Shown here one piece after another: positions 23,779 through 35,366 of a stretch of 64,000 nucleotides of DNA (positions are counted from its first letter, which is position 1; every line of letters starts with the position of its first letter). The notes under the pieces were generated by a model, which worked only from the letters and a program-made list of their open reading frames with translations, ran no database searches and had not been told where the DNA came from. The DNA lies in contig JAULAV010008741.1 in NCBI GenBank assembly GCA_030789695.1, forward strand, positions 99,830-163,829, in the 5' to 3' direction. Source of the stretch: Scilla litardierei (taxonomy: Eukaryota; Streptophyta; Magnoliopsida; Asparagales; Asparagaceae). A program made the translations under genes and the position numbers.

Positions 23779-24793
23779 TGTTTCAGAGTGTTTTCTCACT
23801 ACAAAGCGTTGACCGTGGATAACCCGGTCAACGTGGTCAAGGGGCCCGCTTGGGTCCCTCGGGCGAGTCAAGTTGGTGATGTAGAGGCTCGAATCGGGTC
23901 TGCCGACGACGTGAAGCGCGTCGACTGGGTCGTCTCGGGGTCCTCGGTCGTTGGTAGGACGAGGGGTAGCCTCGGCCTGGTTGAGACGCTCGGCCTCGGA
24001 CAGACGAGCACGGCCTCGGAGGTAGGACGACGAGGGGTAGCCTCAGTCATCCAGCTAGATGCGTGTTCGGCGAAGGGCGAGGGGAAGCCTCGGCCCGGGT
24101 CGAGACGCTCGGCCTCGGTGGTCGGTCGACGAGGGGGAGCCTCAATCGTCCAGCTTGTTGTGTGGTCGGCGAAGGGCGGAGGGGAAGCCTCGGCCCGTTG
24201 ATTGGGTATCCTCCTGCAAAGACGAGAACACTCGTCAGGGGGGCCGGACCTTGGTTCCGGCCAAAACCCCTCCGATGCCTAAGTCAGACAGAGATCTGAA
24301 AGAGGAGGCCCGGCGGAGACGGTTCGACTCGTGAGGAGATCGGAACGGCGTCCCACGGCGCGAGCGGGGGAGGAAGGAAATGATATAGGGGAACTAGGTC
24401 GTTGATGGAGTACCTTAGGTTCTAGATACCTGAGATGCGGTCCCTTGTCCTGTTGTCCTCCTAGCCCCTTTATAGACCTCCGCCGTGATTCCCCCCGACC
24501 CACGTCGCTCGTCCGCCCCCAATCGTGCCCCCTCGATCCGCCCCCCGTCGCCGCTCCCTGCGCCACGCCAGCCTCTCCCCATTACTGCCATTAAGTGGTA
24601 GTGGGATCGAGGGAGCGGTTATCGCTGGAGTGGGTGAGTGACCCGTATGTTACCGGGGCCGGGTCGGATCGACATTTGGGGGGAGTCCCCCATAGGGCCT
24701 TATCGAGTGGGCCCGAGTGTGCAGATGGGCTCTTGACCGGAGGTCGGGTTTCTGGGCTTGTGTCTTCCGGGCCTCGGCCAAATAGGCGTAACA
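23779..24793 (-). repeat. 3' LTR of element D (left on the plus strand)
   Basis: 1015 bp, TGTTTCAGAG...GGCGTAACA. It matches 31293-32300. Between about 23950 and 24200 a block of about 105 bp with GGGGAAGCCTCGGCCCG-like text is present in tandem, diverged copies. This accounts for much of the extra length over the LTR of E. Confidence 0.95.
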
Positions 24794-24810
24794 ATTGCCC
24801 CCATCGGTCA
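24794..24810 (-). other. Polypurine tract of D
   Basis: On the minus strand CCGATGGGGGCAAT runs directly into the 3' LTR (TGTTACGCC). The identical arrangement is at 35350 in E. Confidence 0.8.
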
Positions 24811-25103
24811 GGTCGATCGGCCTCGGCCGGTTCGGCTCGACCGATGTGACTTCCGCCGACTTTGACAGGCTCGCCAGTCGATGCCGACTCATTTATTAGT
24901 CGTCATCATGAGTTGGCCCGTTCGATACTTTTAAGGCGCGGGTTCCGAAGCGCCGTCGGCCTTCAGATGCTGCCACGTGTAGCTGTGAGCTTATCCCCAC
25001 CGCTCGCGGGGTCGTCTTAAGTTGAGAAGCCGAGGGGTTCGTGAGCCGCCATCCCGTCGTTTTCTTCTTTGCGCTGATCCCTATTCTGCCTGAGCTCTGC
25101 CTC

Positions 25104-27244
25104 ATGTCGTCTTCCTCTGCCACGGGTTCGGTTCGGTCGGTGCGCGACGCAGCTCCAGGTCTGGCGGGTGGCACTCCTTCGGCGATTAGTCAGCACGGGG
25201 ATGATCTTTCAGGGGTGCCCCCAGAGGTCTTGTTGTGGCCTTCGTCGAACTGCGCCACCACCATCGGGAGCATGCGCTCCGCCTACTTGCTTCCGCCCTA
25301 CTCGGCTCGTGCCCCCGGGGCTGACGAGCGGATCTGCTTTCCCGGCCCCAACGAGGTTGGAATATATGAGATGTGCTTCTGCTTCGGGCTTCGTTTCCCG
25401 CTCCATCCTTTTATCGTTGAGTTCCTTCAGGCCCACAACGTGTGCCTGTGTCAATTCTGTCCCAACGCCGTCGGGCTCCTCGTCGGGTTCATCGTTGTCT
25501 GCATGCTGAAGGGAGTGGTGCCCTCTCTTCGCCTCTTTACCCAGTTCTATCGCCTGAGCCACCACCAATCGGGGGCGTGGATTTACATCAGTGCCCGCCC
25601 GAAGATGACCCTGGTGCTGGGGTTGCCGAGCTCCCTGAAACGTTGGAAGGGGGAATACATGTTTGTCGCGTTCCCGTCGAGTGTACCTTTCCCGGTTCGG
25701 TGGGAGGTGGCCGGTGCCGTCATCCTCGATCTGGGTGAGCCGACGGTCGCCGAGCAGCAGACCGCGAAGGACATGCTGGCGATTCCTGCGAGGGAGCGCT
25801 CGATCGACGTCCTCTTTAGTGACCACAATTTGCGTAAGACGGTGTGGCCCCTAGGTAAGCTTCTCCGAGCGTTCGCCCCTCGAGGTCGTCCAGGTTCTGT
25901 TCTGTCTCTCATTTCTTCTTTGAGTGCAGGTGGATTCCCTCTTGGTCCCTCTCCTGCCAGCGCTCTCGTGCAGGTCCCAAATCCGGATCCGTGCAGAAGG
26001 GATCATGTTCTGGAGGTTCGGAAGAAGCAGCGGGTCGGGACCGCGACCGGAGGCTCAAAAAGGAAGAAGGTGTCATCTCCCTCTCTTCCCTTGCTGGGGT
26101 CTTCCAAGAGGGTCCGCGAGGGGGACGAGAGAGTTGACGTCTTGCCGACTGCTGATCGACCTCAACCCGCCCCCGTTGAGGTTGCCTGGCCGTGGGTCGG
26201 CCCTTCACCCCTCCCGGACGATTCTCTTCCTGATGCTTACAGTCGGTATCTTGGTGCGTTCCGCTCCGCTCCTGGCGAGTTCCCTTCGTCAGGGGAGGGT
26301 CTTCTTCGTCCACGCTTCCCAGTGGGGGAGAAGGAGTCGGTGTTTTCGAGCCGCGAAGCCGCCGTTCGAGTGGCCGAGAACTGTTGTCTCCCTCCCGATC
26401 AGGTGGTGTTGGACGGAGTCAGAGGTGATTGCTTGGCTACCTTCGTGATCAAGGCTGGTCAACAGGTAGCGTGTCTCTGCTTGTCCCCCCTTTCTCCAGC
26501 TGCTTTTGCCGTCTTACCTTCGTTGCTTTGGCGCAGTTGTCCTCGGTGGGCCTCTCGATGAGGCGCCAATTCGCGGCTCTTCCCAAAGCCAAATCCGACG
26601 CCGGGCGAGGCCCTGAGGCCCCTGGCGGGAAGGGAGAGGCAGGTCAGTTAGAGGAAGCGCGGGTCCAGTCCTTGGATTCTCGCGTAACTGAGATGTCCTC
26701 TGCCCTGGAGGAGGCGGACCGAGAGAGAGCCTTGGCTCTGGCTGCAAAGTCGGATGCCGAGGCGCGTCTCGCCGAGCTTTTGAGAGGCGTCGGCACATCT
26801 GGAGGGGCCGTGCAGATCTCCAACCCTGCAGCTGCCTCCGAGGCCTTGGAGCTCTCCGATTGTCTGGAAGTGGCGGAGGAGCAGGCGAGGGTCCTTCTTG
26901 CCCAACTTGGCGAGAAAACCCGGGAGATCGAGAAGGAGAGGGCGGAGCACCAACGCCAGATCGAGACCTTAGAGGTCCGGATGCGGGGGCTGGAGGAGGT
27001 GGATCCGGCCAGGATCGCTCAGGATGCTGTGGCGGAGTATGCCACCTCCTTTGTTGAGACCGCCTTATCGGAGGCGTTCGAGAAGGGCTTCGCCCGGTGT
27101 CAGTCCGAGATCCAAAAGAAGTTCCCGCTCTCGGGGGTCAACTTCGAGGATCTTCGGATGTACTCTGACGTCGAACGGAGTAAGGGGGGAGACCCTAGTG
27201 GGCTGCCAGCCTGTGGCTCCACCGGTGCCCCCGGAGAAAAATGA
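25104..27244 (+). CDS. Spliced antisense gene of D, 'putative gypsy type transposon' (Transposase_28-like) family
   Basis: Plus-strand gene opposite to pol, between integrase and the 3' LTR. Three exons: 25104-25854, 25930-26465, 26537-27244. The candidate introns have GT...AG borders (GTAAGC...GTGCAG, 75 bp, phase 1; GTAGCG...GCGCAG, 71 bp, phase 0). The second changes frame, and removing it joins exon 2 exactly to the long frame of exon 3, giving 664 residues. I prefer ATG 25104 (MSSSSATGS); an in-frame ATG at 25041 would add 21 hydrophobic residues. Exon 1 has DERICFPGPNEVGIYEM and LRFPLHPFIVEFL, shared with E, as in proteins annotated 'putative gypsy type transposon'. Exon 3 is Glu/Arg-rich and coiled-coil-like. 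The last 50 bp overlap the end of pol tail to tail. The function is unknown. Related antisense frames are known in some Tat elements. Confidence 0.75.
25855..25929 (+). other. Candidate intron 1 of the D antisense gene
   Basis: GTAAGCTTCTCC...TTTGAGTGCAG, 75 bp, phase 1 within a Gly codon. It can also be read through in frame. E has an intron of the same phase at the equivalent place. Confidence 0.7.
26466..26536 (+). other. Candidate intron 2 of the D antisense gene
   Basis: GTAGCGTGTC...TTTGGCGCAG, 71 bp, phase 0, pyrimidine-rich interior. Its length is not a multiple of three and its removal is required to join the upstream frame to the downstream one. It follows a Gln-Gln pair, as does intron 2 in E. 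Confidence 0.78.
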
Positions 27245-29957
27245 GGGAGGGGAATGCCCCTCGACCTCTTCGTGCATCCTTCTGTATATCTTTTTGCTTT
27301 ATCTCCATGTCGGCTAGTCGGTAGGCTGCGGGTCCGAGGACCTCGACGACTTTGTAGGGTCCCTCCCATCTAGCCGCGAGCTTCCCTTTGCGAGCGGTAT
27401 CAGTGTTGAAGCCCGCTTTCCGGAGGACCAGGTCCCCAAGGTGGAAGCTTCTCCCCCGCACCCGAGCGTTGTAGTATCGGGCCACCTTCTGCTTCTGGCG
27501 GATGATGGTGGCCAGTGCCTGCTCCCGTCGCTCGTCGAGGAGCTCCAGATTGAGCCCCAGGCCCTGCGAGTTCCGGTCTTCCTCAAAGTATTTGAGGCGG
27601 AGAGATTCTTCACCCAATTCGACCGGCACCACCGCCTCGGCCCCGTAGGTGAGCCTGAACGGGGTCTCGCCAGTAGCCTCCTTGTGGGTCGTCCGGTATG
27701 ACCAGAGTATCCCGGGGAGCTCTTCTGGCCAGTTCCCTTCGGCGTCTTTCACTTTCTTCCGGAGGGGCTCTATGATGCACTTGTTGGCCGCTTCTGCCAT
27801 CCCGTTGGTCTGGGGGTGCGCTACTGAGGCGAAGAGGAGCTTGATTCCCCATTCCTCGCAAAAATCTTTAAACCCTGCGGAGTCGAACTGCTTCCCATTG
27901 TCTGTGACGATGGCCCGTGGCACTCCGAATCGGGAGATGATGGAATTCCATACGAAGCTTTTCGCTTTCTTCCACGTGATGGTGGCCAACGGTTCGGCCT
28001 CGATCCACTTGGTGAAGTAGTCCACTGCCATGATCAGATGCTTCTGCTGCCCTCGTCCCGGTTTAAACGGTCCGAGGATGTCGAGCCCCCATTTCGCAAA
28101 GGGGATGGGGCTCACGATAGGGATGAGCTCTGACGGAGGAGTCGAGATGTGGTGGGCGTACCTCTGGCATTCTTGGCATTTCTGGACGTAGCTTGTTGCA
28201 TCTTGGGCCAGGGTCGGCCAGTAGTATCCCTGCCTCAAGATCTTCTGTGCGACTATCTTGCCCCCGTGGTGATTCCCACAGATCCCGTCGTGAACCTCCC
28301 GTAGGACGTAGTCAGCTTCTTGCGGTCCGATGCACTTCAGGTATGGGAGGACGTCCGTCTTGGTCCAGCGTCTCCGGTAGAGCGTCCCTTCATGGATCAC
28401 GTATCGGAGCGCCTTTCTCTCCAGGGTTCGGCGTTCGTCCCCATCGGTCGGCACCTCTCCATGAGTGAGGTACCAGATGATCGGGTCCATCCAGGTGGGT
28501 TCTTGGTCGATCGCCATCACCTCATGCTCCTCTGTGCTGGGGGACGGCAGGTTCTCCATGTAGATGGTGCGGCCCAGTTCCTTTGGCGAGGACGAGGCCA
28601 GCTTCGACAACGCATCTGCCCGCGCATTCTCTGATCGCGGGAGGTGCAAGACTTCCACGTCCTTGAACTTGGACATCGCCGCTCTGGCGACAGGGAGATA
28701 TCTCTGCATCGCCTCCTCCCGTGCCTCGTAACTCCCCAAGAGTTGGTTGACAATGAGCTTCGAGTCACTGAGGAGGCGGACGGACTCGGCCCCGAGCTCC
28801 AGGGCCAGCCTCAGGCCGTTGATCACTGCTTCGTATTCCGCCACGTTGTTCGTGGCTGGGAACTCGAACCGCAACGCGTATTCCACAATGTTCCCTTCCG
28901 GAGATCGGATTGCAATCCCAGCCCCGCCTCCTGACTGTGTGGCCGACCCATCCACATGGACTATCCACGCTCCTGGATCCCCTGGCTGAAAGTGGTCAGC
29001 CGAAAGAAAGGACAGGGGTTGAGCAATTACCGTCGCCGGGTCTTCTTCCTCCGGGGGGCCATTTCCTTCCGTTCTGCACTCGGCGATGAAGTCAGCTAGG
29101 GCCTGCCCTTTGATGGCCATGCGCGGTTTGAATCGGAGGTCGAACTCGCTCAGTTCCACTCCCCAGTTTAGCATCCTTCCCATCCGATCGAATCTCTTGA
29201 GGTTCTGCTCCAGTTGCGAGTCGGTCAGGATCAGTATGGTGTGGGCCTGGAAATAGGGTCGGAGCCTTCGTGCTGAGAGGACGAGGGCGTACGCCAGTTT
29301 CTCCATGGGCGAGTATCGCACCTCCGCCCCCTTCAAGATCCGGCTCGTGTAATATACCGGCCATTGCACCCCACCGTCTTCCCGGATCAGCACCGAACTC
29401 ACAGCTTCCTCCGCGCACGCCAGGTAAAGGCTCAGCGACTCCCCTTCCCGTGGTTTGGACAGGAGAGGTGGGCTGCGGAGATACTCTTTGAGGTCTCCGA
29501 ACGCCTTGGAGCAGTCTTCGTCCCAAAGTATCGTCTTCCTATTGTCTGGAGGTTCCGCGATCGCTTTCCTTAGGACCTTGGATAAGGGGAGCGATCTTTC
29601 CGCTGATTTGGAAAGGAATCGCCCCAAGGCTGCGATGCGCCCGTTCGGCCTCTGTAGCTCTTTGATCGTCGTCGGCTCGCGCATGTTGATCAGCGCCTCG
29701 ATCTTGTCGGGATTAGCTTCAATGCCACGGTTAGTTATCATAAATCCCAAGAATTTGCCAGATCTTACCCCGAACGTGCACTTCGCGGGGTTGAGCCGAA
29801 TGTGGTGTCGCCGCAACCGCTCGAAGGTCTCCCACAAGTCGGCGATGTGGTCTTCCGGTCGCCTTGACTTGACAAGCATGTCGTCGACGTAGACTTCCAG
29901 GTTCCTCCCGATCTGGGAGCTGAAAACCTTGTTGACCATTCTCTGGTAATTGGCCCC
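27195..29957 (-). pseudogene. pol: pol of D, second part: RT C-terminus, RNase H, second RNase H, integrase
   Basis: A long open frame of about 914 residues on the minus strand. It starts with the RT palm; the YVDD box is at 29880-29891 (plus coordinates). The RT-linked RNase H follows (LSLYLACAEEAVSSVL), then the added RNase H of Tat elements (VHVDGSA, NNVAEYEAVINGL, LLSDSKLIVNQLLG). Integrase has the HHCC zinc domain (GNHHGG, CQECQRY), Asp in WGLDILGPF, Asp in VTDNGKQF and Glu in MAEAANK, then a C-terminal GPYKVVEVLGPAAYRL. The last residues after RLADME look altered, so the C-terminus may be shifted. It is separated from the upstream part by a single-base loss at 29954-29957. Confidence 0.9.
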
Positions 29958-31237
29958 GCGTTCTTCAAGCCAAAGGGCATCTTCTTGTAGCAGTAAGTTC
30001 CCCGGTCCGTCGTGAAGGCTGTCATCTCTTCGTCCCGGGGGTCCATCTGGACTTGATTGTATCCGGAGTAAGCGTCCATGAAGCTTAGCATCTCGTACCT
30101 CGAGGCGTTGTCCACCAGGTGGTCGATGCGCGACAGGGGGTAGCTGTCCTTGGGACAGGCCTTGTTGAGGTCACTGAAGTCCACGCACATTCGCCACTTC
30201 CCGTTGGGTTTCTTGACCATCACCACGTTCGACAGCCACTCCGGGTACCAGACCTCTCGTATGAAGCCGGCATCAAGGAGACGCTCCACTTCCTCGGAGG
30301 CTGCCTTCATCTTCTCGCCGCCCAGGTTGCGCTTCTTCTGCCTAACCGGCTTGAAGTTGGGGTCGGCGTTGATCTGGTGGACGATCACCTGGGGGTCTAC
30401 GCCGGGCATGTCTTCCGGTGACCAAGCAAAGATGTCCAGGTTCGCCTCCAGGCATTCGATCAGCTGATCCCTCAGGTCCTGGCTCAGCCCTCTCCCGATC
30501 GAGACGAACCGGCCCTCGATGTCCATGACCGGGATTTGCTCCTGCTCCTCCGCAGGGGCGGGCCTAGGCCCACTCCTCAAGTCGAGCGCGGCCATCCGGT
30601 CGGCTAGACGATCCTCGGGACCTTCCTCTGCCAGTTGATAGCAGGTACTCGGTCTCCCCGCGTCGCCTTCGACTTGCCCCATCCCCCCCGGCGTTCGGAA
30701 CTTGATAGTCTGATGGAGGGTCGAGACTACCGCGCCGACGGCGTTGAGTAGGGGTCGGCCGATGATCCCATTGTATTCCGACCCGATCCCCAATACGATG
30801 AATTCCACCGCCAGGGTCACCGAGTCCGGTGCGTCTCCGAGCGTTACCGGGAGATGGATCGTGCCGATGATGGGGGTGGAGTGACCCGTGAATCCAACCA
30901 CGGGACCCGAGCGAGGTCGTAAGTCTTCTTTCCGCCGCCCCATCTTTTCCAGGGTTGACATAAAGAGGACGTCACAGGAGCTGCCGGTGTCGACAAGCAG
31001 CCGTCGTACCATGGTAGTGTCTATGACCACTGACACCACCAAAGCCACGTCCGAGCTGCGCGCCGTTACGGACGCACTCGGTCTCCCGACCGGTGGGGAA
31101 GGGGAGGGCTTCCCGGCCCTTTCCTCACGATCCTCCTCGCGTCGGGCCCGTGCCCATTCTTGCCAATGATGGCGGGCCCTGTCGCCCCGCGTCAGGGCCT
31201 CGCTCTCCTTTCGCCGAGATGAGGGAGGTCGCGTCAT
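29765..31237 (-). pseudogene. pol: pol of D, first part: gag start fused to protease and N-terminal RT
   Basis: Frame from ATG at 31237 (MTRPPSSRRKES), the counterpart of the gag start in E. After about 30 residues it enters the protease region instead of gag, so a deletion removed the gag body while keeping the frame. The protease active site is in LLVDTGSSCDVLF and is followed by YNGIIGRPLLNAVGAV. RT begins near the FAWSPEDMPGVD and PVRQKKRN motifs and continues to MPFGLKNAG. There the frame is lost: a run of four C at 29954-29957 (plus strand) has one base less than needed to continue into RT in the next frame. The remaining residues to 29765 are out of frame. Confidence 0.88.
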
Positions 31238-31274
31238 CGCAGATGTGGTTTGTTTCTTCGTGGGACAGTTCGTT

Positions 31275-31292
31275 CCCACAGACGGCGCCAGA
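31275..31292 (-). other. Primer-binding site of D
   Basis: On the minus strand TCTGGCGCCGTCTGTGGG follows the 5' LTR. The TGGCGCCG start resembles Asp-tRNA-type sites of gypsy elements; the exact tRNA is not certain. It is identical in E and nearly so in B. Confidence 0.85.
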
Positions 31293-32300
31293 TGTTTCAG
31301 AGTGTTTTCTCACTACAAAGCGTTGACTGTGGATAACCCGGTCAACGTGGTCAAGGGGCCCGCTTGGGTCCCTCGGGCGAGTCAAGTTGGTGCTGTAGAG
31401 GCTCGAATCTGGTCTGCCGACGACGTGGAGCGCGTCGACTGGGTCATCTCGGGGTCCTCGGTCGTTGGTAGGACGAGGGGTAGCCTCGGCCTGGTTGAGA
31501 CGCTCGGCCTCGGACAGACGAGCACGGCCTCGGAGGTAGGACGACGAGGGGTAGCCTCAGTCGTCCAGCTAGATGCGTGTTCGGCGAAGGGCGAGGGGAA
31601 GCCTCGGCCCGGGTCGAGACGCTCGGCCTCGGTGGTCGGTCGACGAGGGGGAGCCTCAATCGTCCAGCTTGTTGCGTGGTCAGCGAAGGGCGGAGGGGAA
31701 GCCTCGGCCCGTTGATTGGGTATCCTCCTGCGAAGACGAGAACACTCGTCAGGGGGGCTCGTTCCGGCCAAAACCCCTCCGATGCCTAAGTCAGACAGAG
31801 ATCTGAAAGAGGAGGCCCGGCGGAGACGGTTCGACTCGTGAGGAGATCGGAACGGCGTCCCACGGCGCGAGCGGGGGAGGAAGGAAATGATATGGGGGAA
31901 CTAGGTCGTTGATGGAGTACCTTAGGTTCTAGATACCTGAGATGTGGTCCCTTGTCCTGTTGTCCTCCTAGCCCCTTTATAGACCTCCGCCGTGATTCCC
32001 CCCGACCCACGTCGCTCGTCCGCCCCCAATCGTGCCCCCTCGATCCGCCCCCCGTCGCCGCTCCCTGCGCCACGCCAGCCTCTCCCCATTACTGCCATTA
32101 AGTGGTAGTGGGATCGAGGGAGCGGTTATCGCTGGAGTGGGTGAGTGACCCGTATGTTACCGGGGCCGGGTCGGATCGACATTTGGGGGGAGTCCCCCAT
32201 AGGGCCTTATCGAGTGGGCCCGAGTGTGCAGATGGGCTCTTGACCGGAGGTTGGGTTTCTGGGCTTGTGTCTTCCGGGCCTCGGCCAAATAGGCGTAACA
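31293..32300 (-). repeat. 5' LTR of element D (right on the plus strand)
   Basis: 1008 bp, matching 23779-24793. A minus-strand TATA element (CTATAAAG) is mirrored by CTTTATAG at 31975-31982. Confidence 0.95.
31975..31982 (-). promoter_or_regulatory. TATA box in the 5' LTR of D
   Basis: CTATAAAG on the minus strand, about 320 bp inside the LTR from its upstream end. In the E LTR the same place reads CTACAAAAG, a weaker match. Confidence 0.65.
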
Positions 32301-32305
32301 TATGT

Positions 32306-33227
32306 GATAATCTTTGATACTCTGCTATGACTTAAATTGTTTAAGGATACCTATTGGACGATTAGGGTAGCAGCGCATATTTTTTCCCAAATCCTTATAG
32401 TTGATAAGGACTTAATAACAATCGTCTAACAAACCCAAAAATTCTGAATTTTAGGGATCCACTAGTTGATAAGGATTAACTAGTTTTAATTAAAAGCCAT
32501 TTAGTTGTTTGGACAATCATAGAATTGATGAAAACACCTTCAATGGATCATGATGTCGGTCAATGTGCTTGGCTAAGTTTGCTGGACCAACCTAGCTAGT
32601 CTGGGTAACAAGTGGTCCTGGCTTAGTCAATTCCTTAGCCGTGTCCGCTGGACCGCAAGGTGTCGATTCATGACTGTGTAAGTCCATCGACTATACCTAA
32701 GTCAATACGATAATAATCTTGTTCAAGATAAATCGTAGCCCTCCTTGTTTTAGGAGTTGGCAACTGTAAGAAACATGTCTCGGTTGTTGAGCTACACTCA
32801 AGCCGTGCCATGTCAATCTTATAGAAACCGATTTCTTGATTAACTTCTTGACCTGACTGAAACCGTTGTCTCGCCCTCCGAGCATCGACGCAAGTCTAAT
32901 CAAGAATGTAGTCTAAGTCCTGACCGAAACCGACGTGTCGTGCATACACCGAGCGGCGGGGCAAGTCAGGCTAGACACGAAAACAAGGGTCCGACTAGGC
33001 TAGCCATTGTGATCCGGATGAGCACACTCATGATCACAAATGACTAGGGGTAAAATCGAATAGGGAGTCATATTCGATATGATCGACTAAGAGTTCATCT
33101 ACCTACAGCCGAGTCGAACGACTTGTTGAGCTACACTCAAGGTCGGGTGACTCAAGGTTGTTGGATTCCTGCTCCCATTTAATAATGTTTTGGCTTAAAC
33201 GATCTGTATATTAATGGGAGAGTATAA
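32306..33227 (+). other. Leader/degenerate gag zone of C after the D insertion; no convincing gene
   Basis: AT-rich sequence with no long frame and no gag motifs or zinc knuckle. Together with 23545-23778 it fills the place of leader and gag in C, so gag appears lost or decayed beyond recognition. Confidence 0.65.
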
Positions 33228-34506
33228 TTGGATAAAAACCATTCTAATTATATTTTAAAATATTATGAACACATGCTAATTAGGAGTTCTAATCTTTGCA
33301 GCATGACGAGTAAGATTAATTATATCCGAGATAAGAACTTATTAACTGGTTATAATATTAATAGTGACTGGTCTAAGAAATCTATAGCAGAAAGGGAACA
33401 AATGAAGGAAGGGCAAGTTTATGCCTTAACTTCTACAATGCAAAGTGTAGTTCTTTCAGTTAACTCTAATGCATGGGTGTTAGACACCGGTGCAAGTTCT
33501 CACATCTGTAACCAGTTATAAGGAATGATAATCATTAGAAAACTTGAAAGAAATGAGATAATTCTCCAAGTCGGAAACACAGCAAAAGTTGATGTTGTAG
33601 CCGTAGGAGATCTTAAACACACATTAGCTGGTGGAGCTAACTTGCTTTTGAAGCAATGTTACTATATCCCAAATTTCCTATGCAATATTATATCTGTCTC
33701 CGCTTTGGCTAAAGATGGTTATAATTTTACTATCAGCGAAAATGTCATGAACATTGCCCTTGATGGAAAGTTGCTAGGTTTTGGGACACTCGGTAATGGA
33801 ATATACACTTTAAGCAATGAGGTTGTATTAAACGTTAATGCAAGAAAACGTAAGGAATCCAGTTTTAATGAAACCTATCTTTGGCATTGTAGACTAGGCC
33901 ATATCGGAGAGAAGAGACTCAGCAAGTTACATAAAGAGGGGCTCTGGGGCCTCTCGAATTATGAGTCATTCGACACTTGCGAGTCTTGTCTCAAAGATAA
34001 GATGGCCAAAACTCCTTTTGCAAGTCAAGGGGAGAGAGTTATCGAACTCTTGGGTCTAGTACATTCCGATGTATGTGGACCCATGTCTACATTAGCCAAA
34101 GGTGGGTTCTCATATTTCGTCACGTTTACTGACGATCACTCAAGATTTGGACATGTGTTCTTGATGAAACATAAGTCCGAAACCTTTGAGCGATTCAAAG
34201 AGTACCGTGCCGAAGTCGAAAACCAGACTAGGAAAAGTATTAAGATTCTTCGATCAGATCGAGGAGGAGAATACTTAGGCCATGAATTCCTTACTTACTT
34301 AAAAGAGAATGGGATTCTCTCTCAGGTCACTCCTCCTTACACACCTCAACATAACGGTGTATCAGAAAGGAGAAACCAGACCTTGTTAGACATGGTGTGG
34401 TCAATGTTAAGTGAAGCTGAGTTAACAACTTCCCTCTGGGGATATGCCCTGGAAACTGCTATATACATTCTAAATAAAGTTTCGTCAAGATCTGTGCATT
34501 TGACAC
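33228..34506 (+). pseudogene. pol: Protease and integrase of C pol, part before the E insertion
   Basis: The protease active site is in WVLDTGASSHICNQL (Asp-Thr-Gly). The frame is interrupted right after it by TAA at 33519-33521, where relatives have Gln. Protease continues with GGANLLLKQCYYIPNFL. Integrase has the HHCC domain (LWHCRLGHIG, CESCLKDKM), catalytic Asp in VHSDVCGPM, Asp in LRSDRGGEY and Glu in GVSERRNQT. The frame is then cut by element E within the codons after SVHLT. After 41639 it resumes in the matching frame, so E is a clean insertion into an otherwise continuous pol. Confidence 0.88.
34502..34506. repeat. Target-site duplication of E, left copy (GACAC)
   Basis: GACAC before TGTTTCAGAG, repeated at 41640-41644. 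Confidence 0.95.
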
Positions 34507-35349
34507 TGTTTCAGAGTGTTTTCTCACTACAAAGCGTTGACCGTGGAGAACCCGGTCAACGTGGTCAAGGGGCCCGCTTCGGGTCCCTCGGGGGCTTCGA
34601 ATCGGTGCAGAAGGGGCGAGGGGAAGCCTCGGCCCAGGTTGAGACGCTCGGCCTCGGGCAGGACGTGCTCGGCCACGGCAGGCTGACGGTGAGGGGAAGC
34701 CTCACTGTCCGGTTGATCGAGTGGTCGGAGAGGGGCGAGGGGTAGCCTCGGCCCGTTGATCTGTTGTCCACCTGCGCAGACGAGAACGCTCGTCAGGGGG
34801 CCGGACCTTGGTTCCGGCCAAATCCCCTCCGATGCCTAAGTCAGATAGAGATCTGAGAAAGGAGGCCCGGCGGAGACGGTCCGACTCGTGAGGAGATCGT
34901 AACGGCGTCTCTCGGCGCGAGCGGGGGAGGAAGGAGATGAATTGGGGGAACGAGGTCGTTGATGGAGTACCTTAGGTTTAGTTACCTGAGATGCGGTCTC
35001 TTTCTTCGTCGTCTTCCTGGCCCTTTTGTAGAGCCCCGGCGTGATTGCCTCTGACCCACGTCCCACGTCCGCCATTGATCGTGCCCCATCAGTCCCCCCT
35101 TGCCGCCGCTCTCTCCGCCCTGCCAGCACCTCCCCGTTATCGCTATTTAGTGGTCGCGCGTCCGGGGGAGTGGTTTTCGCAGGAGTGGGCGAGCGACCAA
35201 TGGGTTATTGGGGCCGGGTCGGATCGACGTTCGAGAAGGTCCCTTGTAGGGCCTTTGTCGAATGGGCTTTGAGGACGCAGATGGGCTTTTGACCAGTAGT
35301 CGGGCTCCTGGGCTCGTGCTTTACGGGTCTCGGCCAAATAGGCGTAACA
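34507..35349 (-). repeat. 3' LTR of element E (left on the plus strand)
   Basis: 843 bp, TGTTTCAGAG...GGCGTAACA, almost identical to 40797-41639. Confidence 0.97.
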
Positions 35350-35366
35350 ATTGCCCCCATCGGTCG
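35350..35366 (-). other. Polypurine tract of E
   Basis: Minus strand CCGATGGGGGCAAT next to the 3' LTR, the same as in D. Confidence 0.8.

Larger units (their letters stand above)
23779..32300 (-). mobile_element. Element D: Tat-lineage gypsy retrotransposon with pol but no gag body, nested in C
   Basis: 8.5 kb on the minus strand. 5' LTR is 31293-32300, 3' LTR 23779-24793, TSD TATGT. The primer site and the first residues of gag are present, then the frame passes straight into the protease region: the gag body is missing. Protease, RT, RNase H, second RNase H and integrase are present with one frameshift. A spliced antisense gene lies on the plus strand at 25104-27244. LTR ends and primer site match those of element E, so the two are one family. 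LTRs differ by about 13 bases and one 7-bp gap by eye. Confidence 0.93.

Noticed and set aside
25041..25103. Upstream in-frame ATG giving a hydrophobic N-terminus (signal-peptide-like) for the D antisense gene
   Set aside because: E shows no similar leader, and the inner ATG at 25104 starts a hydrophilic N-terminus like that of E; left as an alternative only.
25209..25826. 205-codon minus-strand frame opposite the antisense gene of D
   Set aside because: Shadow of exon 1 in GC-rich DNA; pol ends near 27195 on this strand and nothing further of pol is expected.
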